From contig BAAHQB010000146.1 in assembly GCA_054601695.1 (NCBI GenBank), forward strand, positions 248,001 to 312,000: 64,000 nucleotides of DNA, in the 5' to 3' direction. The DNA is from Amorphochlora amoebiformis. Its lineage: Eukaryota; Cercozoa; Chlorarachniophyceae. The number at the start of each line of letters is the position of its first letter. The stretch's first letter is position 1. The position numbers were made by a program, and so were the translations under genes. The notes under the pieces were generated by a model. The model searched no databases. It saw only the letters and a list, made by a program, of their open reading frames with translations, and was not told the DNA's origin. Shown in pieces: positions 10,786-24,484 of the stretch.

Positions 10786-11770
10786 CGCAACAAGCGAAGG
10801 ATATTGTCGACGAATTGGTGTCAAAGGAATGGCAAAGCGACAACCGGGACGATACAAGAACAAACTTCATCAGGAATATCTCATCATGGAGAGCTCATTT
10901 GGACAAATCCCCAAAGAAGTACGATGCGACAACGAAGTATCTTTGACGACGCTTCCGGCGAACGTGCGACCGGGACCATCATATTGGCCTGCAGCACAAG
11001 GACGAGTGGAACGACTACATCGCGAACTGGCGAAATTGTGCAAGAATCTACAAACTACACCCGACAAGGCGATAAACCACTACAACGCTAACTCGTCACC
11101 GTCTGGGGGAGATGAAGAAGGACAAGACGGCGACGAAACGGAGGATGAATATGAGTATGACGGGCGCGAGCTCAAGAACGGCGACTTGGTTATGCTCAAG
11201 AGGATGAAACGGGAAAAGGAGGACTCTTTCTGGCACAAGATTGCTAAGGTAACGGAAAGGACTGGACGGAAGACTTACAACGTCTTTGACGGAAAGCACG
11301 TAACGAACCGACACATCACACATCTCAAGAACTTCAAACTCGACGAGGCATCTCTACGTGAAACCAAAATCAACCCAAAATTCTACGAGGAGAAAAAGTG
11401 CGATCTTCGGTACAAGAATTACAAGATCAAGCTAACCGAAGACTGGAAAGACAAGACTATCTGGCTAGGATATCAAGGTTGGAGGAACATGGATCGTATC
11501 ATCAAAGCTCTACGATCAAAGGACTACAAGAAGGTTTACATATTCAGTCCCGAGTTTCCTTTCGAGGCATGGTTTCGACAACTCAAGGACGACGACAACG
11601 TGGACTGGAAAGCAGCGGATCCAGAGGACGAGGAAACATTTTGGATCGACAAGGAAGGACGACAAGTGCGGACCGAGACTACAGCGTGGTACATCTTCAT
11701 CATCGATCAAGAGTTCGGACGACCGGGGGAGATGTTGAACGCCGAGGTCGCCTCACTCAAGAAAGCGTGA
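10786..11770 (+). CDS. Ty3/gypsy Gag-Pol, 3' part (integrase D and E, C-terminal domain)
   Basis: If the copia element and one copy of its GACGA target duplication are removed, the interrupted Asp codon is restored at 10,786 and the frame continues to a TGA at 11,768. This part holds the second and third integrase catalytic residues (VRCDNEVS and GRVERLHREL). An SH3-like DNA-binding tail follows (NGDLVMLKRM ... NRHITHLKNF). A further domain of about 110 residues, containing TIWLGYQGWRNMDRIIKAL and ending NAEVASLKKA, is not one I recognise from Ty3 integrases. The last 38 nt of coding lie inside the 3' LTR. The upstream ATG at 10,829 is internal and not a true start. Confidence 0.88.
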
Positions 11771-12176
11771 CATAGGGTGATGTCACACCGTGACCGAGGG
11801 TGATGTCACACCGTGACATAGGGTGACACACCGTGACGTGGGGCGATGTCACACCGTGACATGGCGTGATGTCACACCGTTACAGAAGATTCTAGAAGCG
11901 TGACATAGGCGTGACATATGCGTGACATACCCGTGACATACCGTGATGTCACACCCAGGTATGGTGGGTACTACGAAGTGACTGTGGAGTATTCGAGAAG
12001 TTCGAGAAAATATATATTTAGGTAAATTTAGGATTCGAGATTATTCTAGTAGATTCGAATTCGAGAAATTCTTAGAAATTCGCAAAATGAAAATGTTCCA
12101 TAAATTCAATAATTCATCAACAGAATTCAAAGTGACAACAAGACAAAATCACTGAACCCTAGAGCAGCGAACCACA
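11733..12176 (+). repeat. 3' LTR of the Ty3/gypsy element
   Basis: 444 bp, identical by eye to the 5' LTR. Its first 38 bases also encode the last residues of the Gag-Pol frame. It is followed by CTGG, the target duplication. Confidence 0.92.
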
Positions 12177-12404
12177 CTGGTCTGCGATGAGACCCCCCGT
12201 CAATGCCCGCCAATGCCCGCCATTCTCCTGGAATCCCCGGAAGCCTGGAATGCCTTCAGCGCATAATGTCAAGACCTGAACCATCACAGTACACGTGTCA
12301 AGCCCTTTAAAGACGCCCCGGCAGCGCGACAACGCAACAGCTATCCGTTTCGCGACACACACTGGCAAGAAGCGAGCCTGCCTGCAAGACCGACATCCTG
12401 CGAC

Positions 12405-12477
12405 GGTTCCCCCCTGATGAGTCCCCACCATAAGAGGGCCGAAACTGTCGTTCGCAAGAACGTTGGTCGGGTGCAGG
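12405..12477 (+). ncRNA. Hammerhead ribozyme-like motif (candidate)
   Basis: The conserved core bases are present in order: CTGATGA at 12,414-12,420, GAAA at 12,441-12,444 and a GTC cleavage triplet at 12,466-12,468. Stem III can form with CGTTC/GAACG closed by a GCAA tetraloop (12,449-12,462) plus A-U, C-G, U-G and G-U pairs below. Stem II has G-C, a U/C mismatch, then three C-G pairs. Stem I starts with three G-C pairs. The stem II mismatch and the overlapping coding exon argue for caution. Confidence 0.3.
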
Positions 12478-12558
12478 TAAGCCCCACACACACATTGTAT
12501 GTATATATATTTATTTGTTTGTGCATATTGTGTATGGTTTATGTTTATATATATATAT

Positions 12559-12606
<48 letters not shown>

Positions 12607-12827
12607 ATACATATATATTCTATATTTCCATATATATATATATATACATATATATATTGTACATTCATTTATCTATATTGTACATGCATGTGTTTGTGAC
12701 ATTTACTTTGGTGTTGAACTAACTTGCTCTAAATGGAAACCTCCACTCTCAGGAGTCCCCGAACCTAACAATACATCGAGCGATTGGCGCCGTCATGATG
12801 GGTCAAGACCCTAGCCCTAGCGCCTAA
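12417..12827 (+). CDS. Small two-exon gene candidate, unknown function
   Basis: Exon 1 (12,417-12,476) starts ATG, encodes MSPHHKRAETVVRKNVGRVQ and ends at a consensus CAG|GTAAG donor. The intron (12,477-12,752) contains a long (TA)n tract. Exon 2 (12,753-12,827) follows CCACTCTCAG, stays in phase and ends in TAA after MMGQDPSPSA. The product would be 44 residues. The frame is open upstream of the ATG to about 12,267, so exon 1 may be longer. The same bases 12,409-12,477 fit a hammerhead-ribozyme fold, so the coding reading is not certain. Confidence 0.4.
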
Positions 12828-13295
12828 CCCCAGCATCAAGATATGTATATTGAGATGGATATATGGCATAAGAGGTGTACGAATATGTATGGATTTCTCT
12901 AACCCTATATCTTAGACATCCCATCATGACCTGGATGCATCTCTCCAGGAAATATACACTGACTACCAACTTACACCGGAGGCCCGTGACCCGTCGGTTT
13001 ATAAGATAGATCGAGAAGAGTATCAGTAACGTCCTCGCAAGTTCCAATCCGTGTCATCGATCTTCATCTACAAGCTTCACATCGACCGAACGAATATGTG
13101 GGGCCATATTGAGCTTCCCCCCAGGCTTGCTTCCAGGCGTCCCCGCGTAGCTGTAGGTAGTTCCTAGGCTTCAACATCCCGGATTCCGGCACTCAACTCA
13201 TGTGTGCCGCCATTCCTGGTCAGCCGGCAAGTTATCCGATAATTATTACTTCTTTTCATCTGTTCTCCTGACATCGACATTTTCCCCTCGCGTCG

Positions 13296-13328
<33 letters not shown>

Positions 13329-13340
13329 CATAGTATATGT

Positions 13341-13388
<48 letters not shown>

Positions 13389-13435
13389 CATAGTATATGT
13401 ATACACACACACGCACACACACACATATATATATA

Positions 13436-13481
<46 letters not shown>

Positions 13482-13790
13482 TAGATATCGTTGTAAAAGT
13501 AAATCCAAATATGTTGCTTCCGCTCTGTTGTTCGACGCTGTACGTCGCAGGGAGTGCGTTGTAAAAGTAAATCCAAGTATGGTGAGCGCCGACATGAATT
13601 CACAAATAGTATATATATATGTATACAGTGTATGCACATATATATATATATATATTATATATATATATGTATATATATATATATCTAGATACATATATAT
13701 ATATATACATCAATTGTGAATGCATGTATATATACATACCGTACATATGCAATCATATTGTCATAGTTTACATATTATATATATATATAC

Positions 13791-13823
<33 letters not shown>

Positions 13824-13831
13824 TATGTATA

Positions 13832-13883
<52 letters not shown>

Positions 13884-14405
13884 TGATATGTGGGCCGGGG
13901 TACTTGAAGTACATGTATCGGCAGTGCATCTACCTACTCTCTAGACTCTACGTACATGTATCTCGTTTCTAGTGTTGATGCCGAGTCTCTAGAATGTTGT
14001 TATACGTCTATTAAGTAATACGTGTATTGTCTAGCTGTCAATTTGAATACTGTTGATGAACCGTTGAAGTTATGGATATTATGATCTAGATGCTAGAGAT
14101 GATTAGATCTGCTATCTATAGTGTCTTTGTCATATTTGTGTATCTAGTACTCGTAGTTATGCGTTGTATCTAGTCACTGTTAGTAGTCTAATATTCTAGA
14201 TATTATACCTAGTATACATTGCAGATCTAGTATATGCTCCAGTACTCGTTCGATTTATCTAGAGTTACACCAAGTTACGATAAAAATATATTTATATATA
14301 CTAGATATAGACTATACTATGACTAGTATGATATAATATATATATACATTAATAATAAATATACTATATATTTATACTCTCTAGACTCTATGATATATGT
14401 ATATA

Positions 14406-14461
<56 letters not shown>

Positions 14462-14811
14462 CATCATAATTGTTAATATACGCTGGATAAACAGTATCTA
14501 ATTTAAAAAGTCCAACTTCAATGAATGACGTAATTAATAGTATGTCGTAGGTACAGAGGTAATCCGAAACTTGGCATCCTTATTCTATTTATTGCCTTAA
14601 TCATACGGTAGTTAGAATATGAAATCTGTTTTTCGTGAGATGCATCTAGTGCATGCATGCATCCTCACACGTTCTCAAACACTTAATCCTTCTGATCGTT
14701 TTCTACCATAAGTGTTGTGTGTGGTCGACGACTTCCTACGTATGTACTTAGTCGAGTCACATTCGGTATCCAGAAGTTCCAGTGACATCCGTCAAAGCCC
14801 ATTAGGATTCA
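12828..14811. other. Intergenic: TA repeats, 25-bp direct repeat, CTAG-rich block
   Basis: 12,828-13,300 is ordinary-composition DNA with a short leftward frame ([16 protein letters not shown]..., stop near 13,168) that I cannot support as a gene. 13,300-13,880 is mostly (TA)n. CGTTGTAAAAGTAAATCCAA occurs twice, at about 13,490 and 13,559. 13,930-14,460 is dense in CTAGA/TCTAG and ends in (TA)n. 14,461-14,811 shows nothing I can name. Confidence 0.7.
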
Positions 14812-15751
14812 CTATTCTTTAGATTCTTCATTATGGGCTTCAGCCGGATCCGCGTTCACGGCGACAGCAACAACTCGACCATTTTCATCGCTTTTCATGT
14901 CGCCCAAATTTGGTGCTGGAACTGCGGCAGTAGGAGAAGCTTGCTTTTCTGAACGAAGGGAGTCGGAGACCAAGGGGTCCCATCATAACCCTGAGTTCGT
15001 AAAATAAATGTCGTTTAAACCCCGAAACTACATATGATATCCTTAAACTACGTCTTCGCCCTATTGGATACCATCTGCCGTTGAGGATCTCGTTGTTTGG
15101 CGTCCACCCAAACACTTGCCTATACAATCCCCCCAAAAAATGTTTTGATTAGCTCATGTACCACAAAACAAGATTGAATTGCTCACCTGTTTGCCTCCGT
15201 TCTCTGAAGCCCCTTGATACGATAATACCTGATCATCTCTTTGGCTTTCTGGGTACGGTTTTGCAATGAGTTCACATTTAATCGCGGTCACATTTCACGC
15301 CTCACTCACCCGGATTAGGGATACCTCTTTTTGCTGATCGATAGGCAGAGCATTGACGGAGGCCTTCCTCGTGCAACCGAGTTTCATCTGTCGCATTGGG
15401 AAGCCAGTCAGCGGCATTGCACGCACGGCCGGCGGTCTTGTCTTGGCGAAGCTCATAGAAGAACCCGCCTTGAGCTGTGAGAAGTATTAGTCCACAATAT
15501 CACGTTGTGTGGGTGGAATAATACCTGTGAGGGACCAGAGATCGTCCATAGTGCTACAAACAGGACGACCAGCACCCCGGCCAACCCAACGTACTTGAAC
15601 CACGCCGCACGACGTCTGGATTGCCCCGAAAAAAAAATGAGAACAAGCAATAGAGATTTATCCGTTAAATCTACCGGTTTTCTTGGGCATCAATAGATAT
15701 CTCACGCTCGAAAAGCCCGTACGACGTGTCCATCTTATGGTTGGCGACCAT
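14812..15751 (-). CDS. Six-exon gene for a small single-pass membrane protein
   Basis: Exons (minus strand, 5' to 3'): 15,675-15,751; 15,536-15,615; 15,310-15,474; 15,187-15,248; 15,072-15,119; 14,812-14,943. All phases match and total 564 nt, giving 187 residues and a TAG stop. The start is MVANHKMDTSYGLFERE. A hydrophobic segment (YVGLAGVLVVLFVALWT) begins near residue 34 after RRRAAWFK, the pattern of a type II signal anchor with the short basic N-terminus cytosolic. The C-terminal part is hydrophilic and acidic, ending EAHNEESKE, and contains NAT (a possible N-glycosylation site). I do not recognise the family. Introns are short (about 60-130 nt) and lack TA repeats, unlike the genes to the right. 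Confidence 0.6.
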
Positions 15752-15845
15752 CACTCCTAACTAGCCGGATTTGTCCCGGATTCCACCGGTATTAATATAG
15801 GAATCCCGGCGAGTTTACCTTAACATCTCGGAAGATCTCGGACGA
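15752..15845. promoter_or_regulatory. Short divergent intergenic region, probable bidirectional promoter
   Basis: 94 bp separate the ATG of the leftward membrane-protein gene from the ATG of the rightward gene. It holds two near-palindromic CCGGATT/TCCCGGATT elements, an ACCGGT site and an AT-rich TATTAATATAGG. No defined factor site is recognised. Confidence 0.35.
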
Positions 15846-16285
15846 ATGGCGGGCCACGAGTATCGAAAGACAAGGCAACCGGCTGTGGAGTCTAAGGTGT
15901 ATCAAGTGCTACCCTCTAACCTCTTGATCTACACAGATGTAAGTTTTATGCTTTTCTTAAAATGATTGGTAAAAATACTGTATGGTAGGCGCATTCGCAG
16001 CTCTGCGATCAAATGGTAATTTCCCGAACCTTGTACATGTTCATACGGCCAGTATTTGTCCACAGCTGTGGAACACCTGATTTCAAATGTTTTGAAATCG
16101 AAACAGCGTAGCACCCGATATTGCCCCAGCCCGGCGAGATCAGACCTAATGTAAAGCTAACCTCGCAGGTTGACAATGCGTTTAAGAATCTGGGAGTGAG
16201 GCAGATGACCGAAGGTGGACTTGTTAGACGGTTGTGGTACCTGTCATTACTTTTTACTTATAATTGCTGTGATTGGTTGCTATAG
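15846..16285 (+). CDS. Small rightward gene, unknown function (3' end uncertain)
   Basis: Exon 1 (15,846-15,938) encodes 31 residues starting MAGHEYRKTRQPAVESKVYQ and ends at a GAT|GTAAGT donor. Exon 2 starts at 16,169 after CCTCGCAG, in phase, with VDNAFKNLGVRQMTEGGLV. It either runs on to a TAG at 16,283-16,285 (about 69 residues in all) or is spliced at 16,214 into later frames. Those later frames overlap the opposite PDZ gene and I favour the short form. No family recognised. Confidence 0.45.
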
Positions 16286-16824
16286 ATTCGATTGACGGAG
16301 ATATTCTTGAATCTGTCAATATAGTGGAAAGTCTTCTCGACAACCCTCTCGAAAGGTGGATGTATCTTTGTTTTATTCAATCCGTATTCAATTCTTTCTC
16401 TCTCTGGTGTTACAGAAGAATTTTGTGCCATGTTAACATATACATATTTCTCACCTTGAAGCCATTGACTTGCGATAACTGCATTCCTCTCACCACACCT
16501 GAGGCCATCGCTTTCCCCTACAATTTTTTCAAAGTCACAAAATTGCAAAATATTTTCGAATTCGTGCATAGGTTTGATATGACGACCACCTTTTCATCCA
16601 AACTGTCAACGAAGAGGCCATCGACTTCAAAGTCAAACTCTTCACCCGCTTGATAGGTAACATCAATCACCCTCTGGCGAGAGCTCCTTAGAGATCCTCG
16701 TCTGGAACTCCTCTGTCCCATCGACATGGCCCCCGATTTCAACTCCAATTTCTCACCGATTGCACTAACGGGCTGCTTTGCTTTGCTCACCGATTTCTTT
16801 TCGTCCCCCTTGTAGTAAATGCAT

Positions 16825-16868
<44 letters not shown>

Positions 16869-17938
16869 AACATTATATACATATTGTATATGTGCATATC
16901 ATACATCTCATACATCTATGAACGTGACATAGTATGTTGATGATGCACGTGTACCATGTTCGTGATTGTGGTCGTGATCATTGCAGTCTCCTATTAAATA
17001 TTCACATGTACACCAGACATACAAGTATGCACGTACACACGCAATGCACACCAAAATCAAAATTCGTCGTCCAGATCCACCCACTTCAACCTCGACCTCA
17101 TGCTCAAAATCGCCCAAACTCTCAAACCCACCCTATCCAAAACATCAACGCGGGAGAAGATATCCACGCCCTCGGATCGCGAGAGAGCGACGGGGTCTGG
17201 CCCGAAGGGGAGGTCTCGGGGCGAAGAGTCCTGGCGTGGTGTGGAAAAGCCGTGGGCGCTTGGCGGATGTTTAGAGGTTAGTTTTTGTTTCGTTTGTTTG
17301 TGTTTTCATCCTCCTCCGGCACCTGCAGCTTGGGGTCCTCATTTACGGGGCATATCTTAATGGCAACACCATCCTTTTTCTCCTCATTGTCTTCCACTGT
17401 AGCGAGAGCCTTTGGTCTACTAGTCACTTCTTCAAGGATCTTGGAATCCGGTTTTCCTTGTTTACGCTCGCTCAGCTCTCCGGAGGGCTCAAATGCAACA
17501 AGGATTTGTCTTTCGCTACGATATGCTTGATACATATGATACTCAGCGTCTCGTTGATTTGAAACTCGTGCGCCGTTGATGTGCGTGAGATGACAGCCAG
17601 GTTCAACGCCTTGAGCTTTGAATTCGTCAGCACGTGTGCCGTGTTCAAGATGAGAGACTTGAAGGCCGAATAATGTAACTCCAACCTCATCATTGGTGGA
17701 GGTGGGTAATGTGACGTTGATTTGCGTGCTAGTTGGAAGTGCTTGGCTTCCGTTTTCGTGCACGCTGTCGACAATTGTGAGGCCATTTCGATTTTCGGAT
17801 TGCACAGCGGATAAAACGTACCCTTGCCTTTCACCATCTACCGAGTTTGTTAGCGGAAGCGGAACCACTTTATTGCTATTGCATTTGATACGCTGCCAAC
17901 CTTTCTTGGCAGTATCCGAAGACGAAGCCTTGAATGGT
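16258..17938 (-). CDS. Leftward protein with two PDZ-like domains (5' end not found)
   Basis: Exons 5' to 3': 17,323-17,938; 17,132-17,230; 16,590-16,808; 16,455-16,517; and a less certain terminal exon 16,258-16,347. Phases agree throughout (about 362 codons). The first exon holds a PDZ-type fold: DEVGVTLFGLQV, then EPGCHLTHINGARV and a final strand ERQILVAFEP. A second, split over exons 3 and 4, has EEFDFEVDGLFVDSLDEK followed by VVRGMQLSQVNGFK. PDZ domains bind short C-terminal peptides and scaffold membrane or cortical complexes. The first exon begins in phase 2, so at least one 5' exon lies to the right and was not identified. The linker exon DSSPRDLPFGPDPVALS is acidic and Ser/Pro-rich. 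Confidence 0.6.
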
Positions 17939-18150
17939 CTGATATAGCCATATATATATAATATATACATATATATATATATATATGTGTGTGTATAATG
18001 AGTATATATACACCAAAGTTTTAACATATCACATATGTAAACTCACATGTGATGTTTATGTGTAAACTCACATGTGATGTTTTGGTATTTTGAATTACTG
18101 CATATATAACATTATATAACAATATATTTATACTTATACACGCTTGTTTA

Positions 18151-18185
<35 letters not shown>

Positions 18186-18549
18186 TGTAAATATATCTAT
18201 ATCTATAAACTTTTTACCATATCTGTCTCTCTCAATCCTTTCTCTCTCTCCCTCTCTGGCTCTCTCCTTTCCCCCTCGCTTTCTTTGCTCCTCTCTCTCC
18301 TCCCACATCCTCTCTCTGCTAAATGTATATATCTCTCCCCTTCTCTGTCGTCTTTCAGTCTATCTCTCCATTTTTCTCCCTCCCTCATTACTACCCTTAA
18401 TCTCGACCTCAAAGTGAGCGTATGTGCAAATACTGTAAGTATATGCATATATATATATATATATATATATTTACATATAAATGTCATATATATATATATA
18501 TGTTACATTATATATATATATATATATATACATAAATACGTATATATTA

Positions 18550-18585
<36 letters not shown>

Positions 18586-18602
18586 TACAGAAAGTATAAA
18601 CC

Positions 18603-18654
<52 letters not shown>

Positions 18655-18731
18655 CCGCATACAAATTTATTACATGAATATATGTATACATATAATATAT
18701 ATATATATATATTCACATACAATGTATTACA

Positions 18732-18771
<40 letters not shown>

Positions 18772-18872
18772 TGTATAAGTATATATATATACATAATATT
18801 ACAATATGTATTTACATACATATAATTATACATCAATTCAGAACAAGTCAAAGTCTACGCTACTTCCCTCAG
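17939..18872. other. TA repeats and a CT-rich tract
   Basis: Two copies of AAACTCACATGTGATGTTT lie near 18,038 and 18,063. 18,205-18,400 is a CT-rich tract. It could be a purine-rich leader of the leftward PDZ gene or a pyrimidine tract of the rightward gene. 18,660-18,740 has a TA-flanked duplication of ACATACAA...TATTACATGAATATA. No exon is supported here. Confidence 0.5.
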
Positions 18873-20774
<1,902 letters not shown>

Positions 20775-20991
20775 TGGCCTCTGCAAATAGTTTCAAAGTC
20801 GAATCGGCATATAGATTCCGTTTGGAGTCCGCCCTGAATTTGAATCCGTTCGAACAGTTCTATGTGTGAATTCTTTTCAATTACTAACCTTTTTGAATTG
20901 TTATGAAGAATTGTTAGATTTACGGTCCAAACTGTAATTGTATGTAATACTATGTGTATGTATGTATAATTTCACATATATATATATATAT

Positions 20992-21050
<59 letters not shown>

Positions 21051-21960
21051 CATGATATACTTACATACATAATTACATATACTAGTACTTGCACTTATAC
21101 TAGTTTATGCATATCTAGACATCTAGGACATATATACACATATATATTATATATTATATACTAGATATATATATATATTATATATATGAATAAATATATA
21201 AATGTACATACACTAGATACAGTACTATCTAGACTATGTCACATGGTATAGGTATATCCTAGATATCGGAGGTATCTAGAGTATATATTTATAAATATAA
21301 AAATCTAGGTTATATATAATATCATAAGTTATAAATATATCCTCTTCTCCTCTTGCTCAGTCCATCATATTTCATGTATATTAAGTATATGTACGCCACG
21401 GTACATGATTTTTACTTGAACATCTAGAACATACATATAACAAATATATATATTATATATATATATATATACGTTGCACATGTTTCATACGAAAGCAACG
21501 ACACCCTTGCTCAATAAAAACTTTCTCCCTGCGTGAGTAAGTCTCATTTCTGATCGTGAACATCATGATTAACCCGCATCTAGGCATATGCATCGCCCGG
21601 AGTCTAGCAACCCCGATGCCGATCATGTTTCAGGACAAAACATTCCGAAAATTGGGATTTGTGTTATGCCACAGTGTCTAGAGTGTGCGAGAATTTGAGG
21701 GGCTTAAACGTAGATTTTTGATCCCGCGGGGCTGCGAGATGCCCCAGGCCCATTAAACCCAGCACGACGGTGGTCTGCAACTCTAGAAACCTCTGCTAAA
21801 ACGCCCAAAGTGCGCCAAATTGGGCGAAACTGAAACCGTCGGATGCTACACTCAAAACGGTTTTCTTTAGGTGGAATGAACTAAAGATATCTGGATCGTG
21901 TCCAGGTTAGGGGGTAGGTGAATAAAAAGTCGCCAGTCGAGAGAACGAGGGAGGCTACCC
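20775..21960. other. Intergenic with CTAG-rich block
   Basis: 20,775-20,970 is the probable 3' flank of the upstream gene. 20,975-21,045 is (TA)n. 21,050-21,470 is dense in CTAGA/TCTAG. 21,480-21,960 is of ordinary composition and probably holds the promoter and leader of the PAS-domain gene, with no clear motif. Confidence 0.6.
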
Positions 21961-23287
21961 ATGGTCGACATTGGCGTAATGGGTCCGGAGACGAGGCCAC
22001 ATCCGAACGAATGGATGTTGAAAGTAACGCGTGTCATGATAATCTATCTGTATGGTTGTCAACGCATGGTTCGAATGTTCACTTAGGACCCTAGATTGCC
22101 GCCTGTGGACTTCATCGAGAAGGTGAGAAAATTTGCGAGGCACATCTTTTGTATTAATATATTGCTTATTTTGGTATCAGATCATGATGAATATGCCGTT
22201 GACAGTCTTCATGATCTCGGATCTTGCAGGGTACAGTTGGTGGTTCCGAAAATTTCTACTTCTTACATTGACCTTCCACTCAGGTATATATCGTACTCAA
22301 GTCCGAACGTCAAGTCCATTTACGGGTAAGAAATTAACCTCTCTGATCGAAACGACTTTATCTCATTATTGCCTTCATCAGGTGGACCCAGACGGAAGTC
22401 GTGGGCATGTGGGGTTGGAAGAGAGTACATCCGGATGACATGTAAGATGAAACCAGAAATTCCTGTCTTGCCCACCCGCTAGCCACAATCTCATATTGTC
22501 TCTTTGTGGCAACAGACGAAGAATAAAGCGAAATATCCCTCTGCCTGCAAATGCGATCTATCGGGTAGGAGGATTCACCAAAATATCCAAACTTAGCAAT
22601 TGATTGAACATAACTTGCTGTACAGGTGTATAAGAAAAACGGGGAGTATGTAACTGTCAACTGTCAGTACAACCGAATCGGGTCAGTGACTTGCCTGGTG
22701 GTCGACTTGAATGTAACGTGTGGTCTTCATGATATCCAGGGATTACTACTACTTCTGGGAGACAAATGTAGAGCACTTATCCCAGGACGTCAACACTGGC
22801 AAAGTAGCTAACCGTTTACCATTCCAGATTATCAGCTCACTTGACTTACTTAGGCCAATCTGAGGTACCTTTCACTCATTTCCAAGATCATGTACGATAT
22901 GCAGACTCCCCTCGCGGCTATTCAGGTGTGAGAACTGTTTTATCCTCCGCTTGTTAGTACTTGTTTACGAGATTCTGCAAACAATAGCACGCTTTGAAGC
23001 ACACAACTGGCGGCCGCAAAAGGAAGAGGAATGACCTTGAAAAGACTCTCGAGGTTAGAATTCTTAAGATAATTTACATCGATTAGATTTCTAAACTTCT
23101 TTATTTGGTAGTTTACAGATATTGCTATGCGGTCGATCATATCGCAGATCAATCAAGCCTACTCCTTCTGCCAGGTTTGCTGAGAAGATGGAATAATATA
23201 TATATATATATACATATTTACACACCTTTTCATATTTATATATATATTATATATATATATATATATAATATTTATACACACACACAC

Positions 23288-23335
<48 letters not shown>

Positions 23336-23626
23336 TGCGCTGTCTCTACAAGTTGACTACCAGAAGTCCCAGGAGTCCAAAATCCTTCAACATAAGCCTA
23401 AAACGATCATGGCCGCCAGGGCCTTTGAGAACCCGGTCGTCGCGCGAGCCTTATCGAAGGCCGAACAAGCAATTGTCATCCGCGGACAGCCTATCGGTCG
23501 ACCTCCGCAGATTAAGGGCAGGTTTGAGATTCCCTTATGTGTTGTCAGGAAATCCAAGTATTAATCATGCACAATGAGAGCATGTAATATATATATATAT
23601 ATATGTATATATAATATACATATATA

Positions 23627-23676
<50 letters not shown>

Positions 23677-23753
23677 TAGCATGTAAATGTATTAATAAAT
23701 ATAATAAACATATGTATGTATATATAGATATATATTTATATATATTTATATGC

Positions 23754-23786
<33 letters not shown>

Positions 23787-23869
23787 ATGATATATGTTAC
23801 TATTTATTTATATACAGTATAGATATGATATGTATAAAATACATATAAACATAAATATAGTATACATAT

Positions 23870-23924
<55 letters not shown>

Positions 23925-23970
23925 AATATTTATACATAATACATGAACGTAAATGTATCGTAAAATTCCA

Positions 23971-24028
<58 letters not shown>

Positions 24029-24449
24029 TATATAATATATGTACGTATGTTATGTGTACACTCATATAGTTTTATTTTCCTTTAATTATGCATCACTTCG
24101 TTTGCTTAGGGTGATGTCCAAAGGGCGAACCGTTCGTTCAAATTATGGAGTAAGGATAAAACATATTTAGTGGAAGGAAGAGAGATACACGCATGGATAG
24201 ATAGATAGATATATAGAGGAGAGAAGAGAGAGAGAGGGGGGGGGGAGGAGGGAGGAAGAAAGGAGATGAGACAGGGGGAAGTAAAGGAGAAGACACAGGT
24301 TCGATATGGGTATCACCTATTAGATACATATTGCGTGTATACGTATATCACAAGAGTGTGTACATCTACCTGCAAATACATATTACATTATGTATATCAC
24401 AAGGGTAACAAAATAACCTTGCATGATGTAATGTGATATAAACTATGCT

Positions 24450-24484
<35 letters not shown>

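Larger units (their letters stand above)
1289..12176 (+). mobile_element. Complete Ty3/gypsy LTR retrotransposon carrying a nested copia element
   Basis: Bounded by two 444-bp direct repeats (1,289-1,732 and 11,733-12,176) that I read as identical, each starting TGTTGAAC and ending AACCACA (TG...CA). The 4-bp flank CTGG occurs directly before the left LTR and directly after the right LTR, a target-site duplication. Internal coding order is gag, aspartic protease, reverse transcriptase, RNase H, integrase, which defines Ty3/gypsy (Metaviridae type). Without the 5.2-kb nested copia element the length is about 5.7 kb. Identical LTRs imply a recent insertion, and the copia insertion is younger still. 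Confidence 0.93.

Noticed and set aside
16273-16653. 127-residue rightward open frame (MVAIDSIDGDILESVNIVES...)
   Set aside because: It overlaps, on the opposite strand, exons whose product reads as a PDZ domain with good splice sites. Both cannot easily be coding.
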